Below, piece after piece: positions 10,641-22,600 of a stretch of DNA of 60,000 nucleotides. How positions within the stretch are numbered: position 1 is the stretch's first letter; each line of letters starts with the position of its first letter. Source of the DNA: Bolinopsis microptera (Eukaryota > Ctenophora > Tentaculata > Lobata > Bolinopsidae); contig NC_087081.1 of assembly GCF_026151205.1 (NCBI RefSeq), positions 4,957,246 to 5,017,245 of the forward strand, written 5' to 3'. The notes below the pieces were generated by a model, which was not told the origin of the DNA, made no database searches, and saw only the letters and a list, made by a program, of their open reading frames with translations. A program made the position numbers and the translations under genes.

Positions 10641-12736
10641 GGATGAGGGGACCTTAGAATTTACTTTCAAATATTCCGCGTTTAAGTCCTGTGCAAGTGT
10701 GTAGAATCAAAAATACGCCGGACTGTGGAAATCGATAATTCGTGCAATATCACGGCCGCGCTCCTATTGGCTGATAGCAATTTGGGGCTGTGACGTCCAA
10801 TTAATGTGTAAGACCAACGTGCGGCGCGCACACCCTTCGCTCGTGTCAACATTTTGTCCCTGTTCTGTTTTTTACTTTACGTCGTGTTACCTTTTGGCCG
10901 TTTTGCGAGAGCGTATCTTTGGTTGCACTGAATTAGTCTAAGTTACGAATAATTCTCTTATAGTTAAATGACTCAGAAAGGCCTTTCTTGTAGTTGTCGT
11001 ACGTATTTCTATTATAAATAGCTAAGATAAGTAGCATCCGCTAACTAAACCACAAACTGCTATTTGTTTGACTTGTTTGAAACCCGATATGGACACAATT
11101 AAAAAATCGGCATATTTCCTTTCTACAAGATAAAGGAATGTATTTTTCATATGAAAATGAGCGACGAACAATATAAAATCAGTGTTGCAATCGGCAGAGC
11201 ACATCAAATCAAGGTTTGAATTGGCAGAGCACTACATATGAAATAGAAGATATGTTGACCGACCCACTTAATATATGTTTAGCTTTTCCGAAACTTGTTC
11301 GTTTAGTGATTTAAATCCGACATATTTGCCTGACTTGCTGGGGTACATTCAAAATATATAAAGAGCATCCTGCTTACTCCAGAGCACAGAAGAAGTATGT
11401 GCTGAAAAGGGTCACCAAAAGAGACTCGGTGGGATTTAAGAAAGATATTTTGAACAGTGTTGTGGATTACGTCAAGAGGGACGAAAAACCGCCGCTGTAT
11501 ACTCACGAATACATCCGTAAGCCGATTCCTAAGACATTTCACGGCACTCCTAAGCCCAGCAAGCAAGTCCTGCTAGACGAGCGGCTAACAAGGATGTCAA
11601 AGCCTGCTCCAAGTATAGAGCTAGGGTGATAGTTTTATAATGGTACTTATTATATATGCAATGTATTGTAACTGTATTCAACATTACCTAACATTATTAT
11701 CTCAATGAATTATAGTATCTTATTTGTACATTGAAATATGATAATTGATCAAAAACCAAATATAAATGCCAGATGAAAGTACAGTTTAAAATATGGGTGG
11801 CTTATAATTGGATGTATAAAGACACTCTTTATATTTATAGTGAAAAAGCTTTCAAATGAACAAACTTTTAAGACAGCAAAGCGCCGCAACAGAAGATCTA
11901 AAAATCGATTGAATGTATGATGTAGTAGAATACATTTTACTAGCTGGCCCTTGGCGCCTCTAGTCCTATCTGAGTGCGCACGTGCGGTTTGGCACTGCGC
12001 GTGTACCGGCCTTTAGACTTTAGTTGTACACTCATTTATAATTTACCGTTTTAGTTTGCTGTGACTTGAGTGTAAAGCGTAACGAATGTGGATGTGTTCG
12101 TCTGCTATGCTTGGTATAATATTGCTTGGTGTAATAGTTGCAAATCTTGCTTACGTTATAAATAGTGTCACATAGTGAGTTAGAACTTAAAAGCTTGGTG
12201 CTTGGTGCTTGTCCAACTGGAATGAAGACATGCATTTCATACCTACCCGATCCGTTTTTATTAGGACCGTGTTGTGTTGATATGACATGTTGATATATCA
12301 ACTGTGGTACGATACAGGGAGTTGCTAGGTGTTACGTTGGGAGCTATAAATATACATAATTTACATGCCTTTCTGTGTGACTTCAATCTTATTTCAGGTG
12401 TATCTCGGCTCATGGTTATCGTAGGGTGATAATTCTTTTTTCAACCGGTCATAAAAAGTCTCCTCTCCATTGGTTATAGGCTTGTTAGTATTGTAAATTG
12501 TTTATGTATTCTTAATTAGTAATTTAGTCAGCCCGCACGCTCATTTTACCTGTATTTCTATATGCGCGGATCAGAGCAACTCACATAATTGACGTCACAG
12601 GTTCAAATTGTTTTGGCTGGATATCTCGGCGCGCGAATGAAATACAACTTTGCGGATTTCACTAAAGTGGTTTTTACGATTAATGTAATAATATGATTTG
12701 CACGAGAAAAAAACTTTTTCTAAGGTCCCCTCATCC
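10641..12736. mobile_element. TIR element with TTAA-type target site
   Basis: Left end GGATGAGGGGACCTTAGAA and its reverse complement at the right end, each flanked outside by TTTAA (10636-10640 and 12737-12741). Subterminal parts also resemble each other (TGTGACGTC.AATTA.TGTG). TTAA targets are used by piggyBac and Kolobok superfamilies; no transposase is seen, so it is non-autonomous. It encloses the coding-looking exon at 11383-11629. Confidence 0.65.
11383..11629 (+). CDS. Terminal exon of unrecognised protein
   Basis: After CCTGCTTACTCCAG the frame is open for about 82 codons to TGA. It is highly charged and basic: AQKKYVLKRVTKRDSVGFKK, later PPLYTHEYIRKPIPKTFHG and DERLTRMSKPAPSIELG. 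Composition and even codon use look like real coding sequence, unlike its surroundings. The R-L-x-x-M-x-K-P ending is reminiscent of the short RL..LA.PK repeats of THEG-type sperm or axonemal proteins, but this is only a resemblance. The exon lies inside the element at 10641-12736, so it is either captured host sequence or the element's own product. No upstream exon was found. Confidence 0.45.
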
Positions 12737-12741
12737 TTTAA

Positions 12742-13390
12742 GGATTTGAACGAAAAAGATCAGGACGACTTTATTTTGCAAACCTAATTATACTAGAGCC
12801 TGTGCACAAAATTATTTTTTGCTTGTAGAGTTATAGCTATGCCGTTATTTTACGCATGTTAATATTTTGGTTATTTAGAAAAAGTGGAATGTTAATAAAT
12901 CATGATATGCAAGTTTTAATTTTTAAAGTTTTAGTTTTTTTAATGAATAGACGTAAAAGGTTAGTGTTACATCGTGATTTTTAATTTTCATATTCACGTA
13001 TATTAAATAAAATTATATTGTTATGTATCAATATCATATGATTTTGTAAAAATTGGCCGGTATACCAAAAACCGGTCCCCAAACAGAATGTAGTTTTATT
13101 ATATATTAAACAGGACCTATACAAATTTGTTGTTGACAGGTTCAATGTTTAGTTATGTTATGCTAGTTTTATTATTTGATTATTGAATCTCAAAGTTTCA
13201 TATCTGTTGTTAAGGAAAGATTCAAAGTCACCATCATAATATAGTACAAGTATAAGATATTAGTACAGACAGATCCGTCTGAAAAAATCAATCTGCCGAC
13301 ACACAAAGCTTTCAGAGGATTTTTAACGTTTTTGAGTCCCATTAGGTGCCCTTTATGGCTGACCAACTTTTCCAAACTTTTCCACGTGTC
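12742..13390. other. No gene seen
   Basis: AT-rich sequence between two TTAA-flanked inverted-repeat elements. No splice-flanked coding segment or repeat boundary recognised. Confidence 0.5.
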
Positions 13391-13394
13391 TTAA

Positions 13395-14708
13395 GGGGGC
13401 ATACACCAAAACAGTGGTTTGTGCCGTCCAGACCAAATGACCTCATAGGCAGTTCTATTCAGTGACCTTCTAGCGCACCGTTTCCACACCAAAAAAATCA
13501 TTTTGAGAATACCTATTTTTGTAAACGAGCATTTCCTGGTTAAGAGCGCAATTTTCGGAAAAAATAATTTTTTGGTCAAGACGCTACAAGTTAATTATTT
13601 CTTGCGGTATCGGGTTGAAATTTTGCTCGCCGTTTATTCACATTTCACATCTATTTCAAGGTGTGTGTAAAATCTTGATATCGTATCTAAAAAGGCTGGT
13701 GTGTTATAAATTTTTAAAGTCAAAAAGCTAAAATTGTCCTTTTCAGGCTTATTTTAACAAAAAGTCAGTCAGGGAAGATCGGATTGATTTGATAGTTGAC
13801 ATCCAATTTTTGTCTGAGTTCTAGCGCAGTTTTTGATGCCCTCAAAAATGTTTTTACAACAAATTTAGGCACATTTTTTGTTTTTAATATTTACTGATTT
13901 TTCTAAAATTTTGATAGGAATGTGCTAGTGACTTTTTGAAGGGTGCAAAATAACCGCAACTAGCACATTTATATATGAGTTATGAACAGAAAAACACCCT
14001 TAAATGCTTCCCATTGAAGTAATGGGAGAAAATGTGATTTTTTGGCTTTGCAGATAAAAAATCACATTTTCTCCCATCTTCAAAGGGAAGCATTTTAGGG
14101 TGTTTTGTTGTTCATAACTCATATATAAATGTGCTAGTTGCGGTTATTTTGCGCTCTTCAAAAAGTCACTAGCACATAGAAAAATCAGTAAATATTAAAA
14201 ACGAAAAATGTGCCTAAATTTGTTGTTTGGCTTTGAGGTCCAATAGATCTTAAGATAAATGAGTAAAAACATTTTTGAGGGCATCAAAAACTGTGCCAGA
14301 ATTCAGAGAAAAATTTGATGTCAACCATCAAATCAATCCGATCTTCCCTGACTGACTTTTTGTTAAAATAAGCCTGAAAAGGACAATTTTAGCTTTTTGA
14401 CTTTAAAAATTTATAACACACCAGCCTTTTTAGATACGATATCAAGATTTTACACACACCTTGAAATAGATGTGAAATGTGAATAAACGGCGAGCAAAAT
14501 TTCAACCCGATACCGCAAGAAATAATTAACTTGTAGCGTCTTGACCAAAAAATTATTTTTTCCGAAAATTGCGCTCTTAACCAGGAAATGCTCGTTTACA
14601 AAAATAGGTATTCTCAAAATGATTTTTTTGGTGTGGAAACGGTGCGCTAGAAGGTCACTGAACTGCCTGTGAGGTCATTTGGTCTGGACAGATTTGGTGT
14701 ATGCCCCC
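13395..14708. mobile_element. 1.3 kb foldback element flanked by TTAA
   Basis: Near-perfect palindrome with arms of roughly 640 bp around a short spacer near 14050. The ends are GGGGGCATACACCAAA and the complement, each flanked by TTAA (13391-13394, 14709-14712). No coding capacity. A TTAA target plus purine-starting ends fits a Kolobok-type MITE (inference). The arms are mostly identical, with a few indels such as extra sequence near 14240-14268 in the right arm, so the palindrome is fairly young. Confidence 0.8.
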
Positions 14709-14712
14709 TTAA

Positions 14713-15333
14713 GGCCACTTTTTGCCACTTTACCACTTTTTACCACCTTTCTTGTTTGTCGAATATCTTTAGTTGTAAACATCGTAAAAGGTTGCGGATC
14801 AATTAAATCGAGTGTGTTCATATTATCAAAAATAAAAACTTTTGTTCAAAAAATTTTTACGTCAGATAATCAGTTAATTGGATAATTATCAATTAGCTAA
14901 GTAGCAAAATTCTAAACAATTTTTATTGGCTCAAAATGATCGGAATAGCTTAAAACACGGAGAAAAGTAGTTTTTAGAAAAACTTTGAAAATGTTCACTT
15001 TTTTTGAGACTTGAAAAAATGTCGAACATTTTCGAAAAATTTTGAATATTCAAAATATTTTTTCCAAATTGCATGAAACGCGGAGAAAAATGCTTTTCAA
15101 AAAAACTTAGTAAATTTTTCCTTTCAAGAATACTTAAATCACCAATATTTGTAGTTGGAGTTCAGTAAATCTCGGCAGATTTTAGTGACCAGGAATTACT
15201 AAGTTTAAAGTTCTGAAACTGAAAAACGTTAACCATTCAATATAAGAGTTTCATAACTAATTACAATACGGCCTTATCGATTTTCACAGAAACTGCACCA
15301 ATGGTAAAGTCAAAATCGAAACGATAGCCTGCT
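14713..15333. other. No gene seen
   Basis: Low-complexity A/T-rich sequence with short internal duplications (AAACACGGAGAAAA near 14955 and AAACGCGGAGAAAA near 15075). No coding signal. Confidence 0.5.
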
Positions 15334-16360
15334 GTACTATCATTTTAATGATTAAAATGATGAATCAGTGGGGTTAAGATAATCACATTTGTAATAAATA
15401 AAACCTCTCTGTACCGTAAATTGTGCTAATCTAAACCGGCCTACCTGGATTACCAGACCTCTTTTTTCCTCAACAATCAAACCGAGTTTTTCATATCGCA
15501 TTTGGTGGGTGATGTAAGAACATATCGAGCTGTATTCAATCACAATACGACAAAATACGTGTATAGTATATTATGGCCCTTAATGAGGCATTTGAAACGT
15601 TCTACCTATACCGTACACTTCTCGTTTTTCCCATTACATGAGAGGCCCGGTATAGAGAGGTTTTACAGTTTATCACGAAAACGTCTACTTGGCATCATGG
15701 CTCTTTGACAGCTCAAAGAAGGCAAAAAAATACCAGAAAGCTTAAAATTTCAACTCGCTCTTTTCAATGCTCTTCGAACTTTCCCAAATTAATCCCGAGC
15801 TGATCATCATGGGCCCCGAATATCCTGCGGAAAGAACCTGTATTTTTACTTCACAACGTCCGGATTTCAAATCAACATCTTCAATAACATTTACAATCCT
15901 CGACCTTCCTGATCAGGATCAGTCTCTATTAGCAATTTCCAAATTATCCTGACTCTCGTGGAACATTTCACTGAATTAATTGTTACCGGTTCTTTACTAC
16001 CCCTTGCCCGACGCTCGTATCTGAATTTTACCCTTGCCCGTATGTTACCCTTGTTGATTTTATTTTAAGCCGACATATGGGGGTGATTTGAGGTATCCCG
16101 CATAGCAAATGAATCGGTATGGAGTACAATACAAAACATGTCACAGTAGATGTTGAAAGGTGTATTTACACTTGCTTCCTACTTCCTAGCTCTTCCTACT
16201 TCCTACTTCCTAGCTCTTCCTTGGTTTCCCTGGTTAGGTTGATTGTTGAGGAAAAGAAGAGGTCTGGTAATCCAGGTAGGCCGGTTTCCAGGTTTTATTT
16301 GTTACAAATGTGACTATCTTAACCCCACTGATTCATCATTGAAATCAATATGATAGTACA
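15334..16360. repeat. Foldback element, about 150-bp arms
   Basis: Left arm 15334-15485 and right arm 16220-16360 are inverted copies, sharing GATGAATCAGTGGGGTTAAG and CCGGCCTACCTGGATTACCA. Ends read TGTACTAT and ATAGTACA. The left arm has about 28 extra bases (CTCTGTACCG...). Inside is GAGGCCCGGTATAGAGAGGT, shared with 57553-57604, and a short open frame (15767-15952) of unknown origin. Confidence 0.6.
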
Positions 16361-16984
16361 ATAATTATTGGCCCGATGGCAAGAGCTACGAAGTAGCGCG
16401 CGCCGGGCCAGACCATTAACAATGGTCAAGTCATACTAACAGTAACAAGTCATACTAATAGTAATACTATACTAACTACTGCAGTAACACCGATCATAAA
16501 CTAATTTCCTTTCAATTCCAAAGATACCATGACCAGCAGCAACCCGATATTTTAGATCATGCAATGAGATGTCCCAAATTAAGTGCGTAGTATAAGTAAT
16601 GTCAATTAACCATGAATATGATATGATATAATAGTCCATTCTTAATTTATTCATTTTAATAATAATTATTCATTTCATTTATTCATTTAACAAACTTAAT
16701 ATTTGAGTTATTATTTAACTATTTTGCTGCAGTTCAATTAAGTGCCGGGCAAGTAACACGGAGGAAAATATCAACCAAGTGAAACAACTAAAGGATTAAC
16801 TGGTATAAAACGCCTGATCTGGACAGGGACTGACTTATGATTAACGAAATGTGTCGATATATTTCGCGATACTGTTATAAGTCCGTCTAGTTTAAGAGTT
16901 TTACTATTTGCAGATAACTTAGTATATTATTTAGCTGAGCTTATATTATTCAGCTTATTATTGTATTACCTAGCTTATTGTCTA
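16361..16984. other. No gene seen; likely intron 5' of ABCD4 exon
   Basis: AT-rich sequence with a small GC-rich hairpin (TGGCCCG...CGGGCCA near 16370-16412). Removing the hAT element makes this continuous with the 3' splice site at 19548, so it is probably intronic to the ABCD4-like gene. Confidence 0.4.
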
Positions 16985-18012
16985 GTTTTGGTCATAGTTG
17001 GTCAGTTCGTACAAAAGTCGTAAAAAATTCGTACAGTTCGGCACCTTTTTTCAGTTCGGGATTAGTTCGGGAAAAATTCGCCTCATAAATTTTCGAACTT
17101 GGATTTAATCGAAAGAACTTAAATTAACTCAGATGTCAGGCCTTTGATAGATAAGTACCTTTTCAAACGACCGGTGCTTTTAGCGAGGTTGAAATACTCT
17201 TTATCTACCAGTACCATTATCACGAAATCAGATATGAGTCAAGATTTTTTAATGGTTTAAAATCATTAAGAATTTTGTTCAAAGAAAGCGACCACTAAAA
17301 ATAATTTTCATTTGACGCAATATCATTGATTTTAATTGGATTTCTTTGCGATATCACTACTAATATATCATAGAGATCAGGATTGATGCTACAGCACTCA
17401 TTAAACGATTGCATTTTATAAACCAGATTTTAAAGTTATTTAATTGAATTGAAAAGCTGTTTCTAAAACAACCGTTCCATAGGTGCACAGCACATCGAAA
17501 AGTAGAAAATTCAGTGCTGAACTTTTATAGATGAACGTGCAATTTAAAAGAGATCGACAACTTTGTAAAGCAGATTATAATTACATATAGTATTCCCACT
17601 CCCGATACATCTCAACCTGTGAGAGGGTATATTCTTGCCATTAGTTTAACTGCGTCAAACTTACGATGGTCTAGACGCGATATATATGGTGCTATATAAC
17701 GAGAATTACATAACAGAGATTTTATTTTATTTTATACTCCAAATAGTCGGCATCAGTTTGTGACTGACTTTTATACCACTGTACATCAGGGGTCGCTCCT
17801 ATAATGAAATTTACCAAGGCAAGAATGCCTCCCTCCGTGACAAGTAACACTGTTCACTACATCCCAAGACTGAACATCACTGAACTTGGAAATGTTTTGG
17901 GCTGGGAAAACTATGTGCTCTATATAAATATAATCGCTGCTATTGACTTCTTCCTCGCTATAATCGGTGAGTATTATTAACGAACGAATCTAGTATATAT
18001 ATAATATATAAG

Positions 18013-18395
18013 ATCTTAAAATTTATTCCGCTTTTATTTTTATTCCCACTCTCGATTCCTTGCTAGCAGTCCGGTTAATTTAGTACCTTTAGTGGGTCTC
18101 AACTCTCATTTAAACTTTAGCTCTTATTAAAGAACCTCTCACTCTCTCTTTTTTATTTTTATCTTTTTACTACACTTACTAACACGTGCACATTACAAAG
18201 GAGCAATAGTTTGCGGAGGCATTCTAGAACGGTATATATTTTAGCTTTCAGTTTCTGTTTCATTATCTTAAAATTTATTCCGCTTTTATTTCTATTCCCA
18301 CTCTCGATTCCTTGCTAGCAGTCCGGTTAATTTAGTACCTTTAGTGGGTCTCAACTCTCATTTAATCTTTAGCTCTTATTAAAGAACCTCTCACC
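18013..18395 (+). repeat. Tandem duplication, 251-bp period
   Basis: About 130 bp (ATCTTAAAATTTATTCCGCT ... AGAACCTCTCAC) occurs at 18013-18141 and 18264-18395 with only a few substitutions, so the copying is recent. Confidence 0.75.
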
Positions 18396-18898
18396 CTCTC
18401 AGAAAACTCCGTTTCGAGATATTCCTTATTACGCTCTAAGTTATTAATTTTCCTTGTGTTTGAATCCTGTCACTTTTTAACTGTTTTTAGTCTTTGTTAT
18501 TTTCGGCCGATTTCTGCACTTTTACACTGGGTCATCATTCATAATTTCTGGGATTGAGACGACTTATATCAGCATTTAAGGAAGAGTTTGCTTGTCTGAC
18601 TTACTTCATTAGACACTTCTGGTCAAGAACTGAACAAGAATCACATTCGAAAACTGGAACATCTGAATGACTCCGCAACCCAGGAATTAACTACTCAGTT
18701 ATTATCGCTCAATAATCGGTTTGGTATCGACGTTACATACTTTATTATTTTTTTTAATAGCTGATTTTAGAAACCAGGGAATTAAAGTTACCCTCCTAAG
18801 GCTAACATTAAATCGCTGATTTTATTTATATGTATCACTTTTTTTTGTTCTTTCTTTTCCTTCAAAACATTCCAGTACATTGTGCAGAAAGTTGGAGA

Positions 18899-19072
18899 TG
18901 AAGCCGTAGTACGTACATGTAGCATTGCACTGGATCGAACTTGCAGAGTGTGGTTTCCTCCAGTCTACAGTCTGCGCCGCGCGCTTATATAAACATACGC
19001 GGCGCAGATCGACTGGAGGAGATTGCACTGTGTAGGCTCCGGTGTAATGTGATATGTATGTACTACGGCTTT
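18899..19072. repeat. GC-rich foldback inside the hAT element
   Basis: Inner stem TCTGCGCCGCG / CGCGGCGCAGA with CTCCAGTC / GACTGGAG around a 16-nt TATA-containing loop. The outer arms AAGCCGTAGTAC and GTACTACGGCTT pair as well. Likely a nested MITE; it stands out by base composition from the AT-rich host element. Confidence 0.6.
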
Positions 19073-19680
19073 ACAAATTTTGGAAGCATGTAGGGATATA
19101 TATCTGATACCAATCGTATATACTAAAAATACTCTAGCACAATTGTAACTGCAGTTTTACAGAACTCTAAATGCTTAATAAACACTCTTGCAGGTACCAC
19201 CCGTATTCACACTCAGACCTGAGTTTAGTCATTTTCCGATACGAGATTGGGGACGGGTTCTATAAACAAACAAACAAACAAACAACCAATATATACTAAT
19301 AATCTCAATAGATGTGTGTGTGTGTGTCTGTCTAGTGTCTGTCTGTCTGTATAGTGCCCAAATAGTGCCGACAAAACTCTGACGAAGCCAAATGATTAAG
19401 GTTTTTCAAATCGGTCGGTGGTAAGTGGTTTAAAATTCGGTAAAAATTCCTCGACAGCTTTTTAAAATTCGTACAGTTCGGCACCTTTTAAAAGTTCGTA
19501 CAGTGCGTACTGACCAACTATGGTTTTGGTTAATCTCATCATTTTCAGGCGACGTTGAAATCTATCCTGGATTCTAAGCAGAAGATAGTAACCAAGCAAC
19601 TCCTTCTCAGCATAGCAGTAAACACAAGCGATTACATTGGGGCCATTCTGAGTTACATAATTCTAGCCATACCTATATTT

Positions 19681-22600
19681 CTAATGTGGTCTGACATAAA
19701 CATGTAACTAGGGTTTTTACCATTTTGAGAAAATCGCATAAACGCCTTTTTTACTCTAAAATCATTGGATTTTCGAATTTTTTCTCCATTTTTTTGCAGT
19801 AGCATAGCTGATTAGCTAACTTAACTATGACTAGGAAAGAAAACTGAAGAATAGCATACTGGAATAAAATATAGGGTAAACTTGTTTTTGTCAGATTTGT
19901 GTGATGGGTAAACGATTTATTTATAATCTGACAAAAACATGTATGATTCATACATGCTTGTTTTCATGAATTAAGTGCCAATCAAAATCTGACAAAAACA
20001 TGTAATTTGACTTATTAATATTTGGGACTGAAGTTCATTTGTAAATTCGTCAAATTACCATAAATTTGTTTTTAATGTATATAAATCAAGAGGCTTGCAT
20101 ATATTGAACATATTGACACGGGTGCAGAGTTGAGTCTGTACGGAACCTATGGCTGAGTTAAATTATGTATTTACGTTGATGTCAGTATAAATTTGGTGTA
20201 TTTTCAAAACAGACAAAAATAAAGAGCGGACAAAAACGGACAAAAATAACAAAAATGGAAATAACATTGAAATGCTTCCTCCTCCTTCTCCTCAGTCCTC
20301 CTTCTCCTCCTCAGTTATCCTCAGTCCTCCTCCTCCTACACCTCCTCCTCCTCCTCTCTCTCAGTCATCCTCCTCAGCCATCCTCAGTCCTCATCCTCCT
20401 CCTCCTCATCCTTCTCCTTAGTCCTCCTCCTCAGTCTTCCTCAGTCCTCCCCCAGTCCCCCTACTCCTCCTATTCAGTCCTCCTCCTCCTCCTCAGTCCT
20501 CCTCCTCCTCAGTCCTCCTGATCCTCCTTCTCAGTCCTCCTCTTCCTCCTCCTCCCCCAGTCACCCTCCTCCACATCCTCCTCATCAGTCCTCCTCAGTC
20601 CTCCTCCTCCTCAGTCCTCCTCCCCCTCAGTCCTTCTTCTCTTCCTCCTCAGTCTTCCTCCTCCTCCTCCTCCTCCTCCCTCTCAGTCCTCCTCCTCAGT
20701 CATCCTCCTCAGTCCTCCTCAATCCTCCTCAATCCTCCTCCTCCTCCCCCTTCTCCTCAGTCCTCCTCATTTCTCCTCCTCTTCCTCCTCAGTCCTCCTC
20801 TTCAGTCCTCCTCCTCCTCAGTCCTCCTCCTCTTCATCCTCCTCCTCAGTCCTCCGCCTCCTTCTCCGCCTCCTCAGTCCCTGTCCTCTTCCTCCTCCTC
20901 CTCAGTGCTCATCCTCATCCTCAGTTCTCCCCCAGTCACCCTCCTCCTCATCCTCCTCTCAGTCCTCCTTCTCCTCCTCAGTCCTTCTCCTCTTCCTCCT
21001 CCTCCTCAGTGCTCTTCCTCCTCCTCAGTCCTCCCCCAGTCCCCCTACTCCTCCTCCTATTCAGTCCTCCTCCTCTTCCTCCTCAGTTCTCCTCAGTCCT
21101 CCTCAGTCATTCTCCTCCTCCTCAGTCCTTCTCCTCCTTGTCCTCTTCCTCCTCCTCCTCAGTGCTCATCCTCATCCTCAGTTCTCCCCCAGTCACCCTC
21201 CTCCTCATCCTCCTTATCAGTCCTCCTTCTCCTCCTCAGTCCTTCTCCTCTTCCTCCTCCCCCTCAGTCCTTCTTCTCTTCCTCCTCAGTCTTCCTCCTC
21301 CTCCTCCTCCTCCTCCTCCTCCCTCTCAGTCCTCCGCCTCCTCCTCCGCCTCCTCAGTCCCTGTCCTCTTCCTCCTCCTCCTCAGTGCTCATCCTCATCC
21401 TCAGTTCTCCCCCAGTCACCCTCCTCCTCATCCTCCTTATCAGTCCTCCTTCTCCTCCTCAGTCCTTCTCCTCTTCCTCCTCCTCCTCAGTGCTCTTCCT
21501 CCTCCTCAGTCCTCCCCCCAGTCACCCTCCTCCTCATCCTCCTCATCAGTCCTCCTTGTTCTCCTCACTCTTCCTCCTCCTCCTCGTCCCTCTCAGTCCT
21601 CCTCCTCAGTCCTCCTCCTCAGTCATCCTCCTCAGCCATCCTTCTCAATCCTCCTCAGTCCTCCACCTCCTCCTCAGTCCTCCTCAGTCCTCCTCCTCTT
21701 CCTCCTCAGTCCTCCTCTTCAGTCCTCCTTCTCCTCAGTCCTCCTCCTCTTCATCCTTCTCCTCAGTCCTCCGCCTCCTCCTCCGCCTCCTCAGTCCTTT
21801 TCCTCCTCCTCCTCAGTGCTCATCCTCATCCTCAGTTCTCCCCCAGTCACCCTCCTCCTCATCCTCCTTATCAGTCCTCCTTCTCCTCCTCAGTCCTTCT
21901 CCTCTTCCTCCTCCTCCTCAGTGCTCTTCCTCCTCCTCAGTCCTCCCCCAGTCCCCCTACTCCTCCTCCTATTCAGTCCTCCTCCTCTTCCTCCTCAGTT
22001 CTCCTCAGTCCTCCTCAGTCATTCTCCTCCTCCTCAGTCCTTCTCCTCCTCATCCTCAGTTCTCCCCCAGTCACCCTCCTCCTCATCCTCCTTATCAGTC
22101 CTCCTTCTCCTCCTCAGTCCTTCTCCTCTTCCTCCTCCTCCTCAGTGCTCTTCCTCCTCCTCAGTCCTCCCCCCAGTCACCCTCCTCCTCATCCTCCTCA
22201 TCAGTCCTCCTTGTTCTCCTCAGTCTTCCCCCTCCTCGTCCCTCTCAGTCCTCCTCCTCAGTTCTCCTCCTCAGTCATCCTCCTCAGCTATCCTTCTCAA
22301 TCCTCCTCAGTCCTCCACTTCCTCCTCAGTCCTCCTCAGTCCTCATCCCTCCTCCTCATCCTTCTCCTTAGTCCTCCTCCTCCTCAGTCCTCCTCAGTCC
22401 TCCCCCAGTCCCCCTACTCCTCCTCCTATTCAGTCCTCCTCCTCTTCCTCCTCAGTTCTCCTCAGTCCTCCTCAGTCATTCTCCTCCTCCTCAGTCCTTC
22501 TCGTCCTCAGTCCTCCTCCTCCTCAGTCCTCCTCCTCCTCAGTCCTCCTACTCCTACTCCTCAGTCCTCTTCCTGGGTCCTCCTCTTGGGTCCTCCTTCT

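Larger units (their letters stand above)
16993..19522. mobile_element. Non-autonomous hAT-type element
   Basis: Terminal repeats CATAGTTGGTCAGT (left) and complement (right), with an exact 8-bp target duplication GTTTTGGT at 16985-16992 and 19523-19530. Eight-bp duplications are the hAT hallmark. Subterminal repeats share ATTCGTACAGTTCGGCACC. No transposase frame is seen. Inside are a tandem duplication (18013-18395) and a nested foldback (18899-19072). It lies 18 bp upstream of the ABCD4 exon. Confidence 0.75.

Noticed and set aside
17804-19577. A splice joining 17804-17966 to 19549 gives a GDVEIYPGF ending that resembles a 2A-like motif
   Set aside because: The first part lies inside the hAT element; the exon at 19549 is clearly ABCD4 in another frame (phase 0); Asn and final Pro of the 2A motif are absent.
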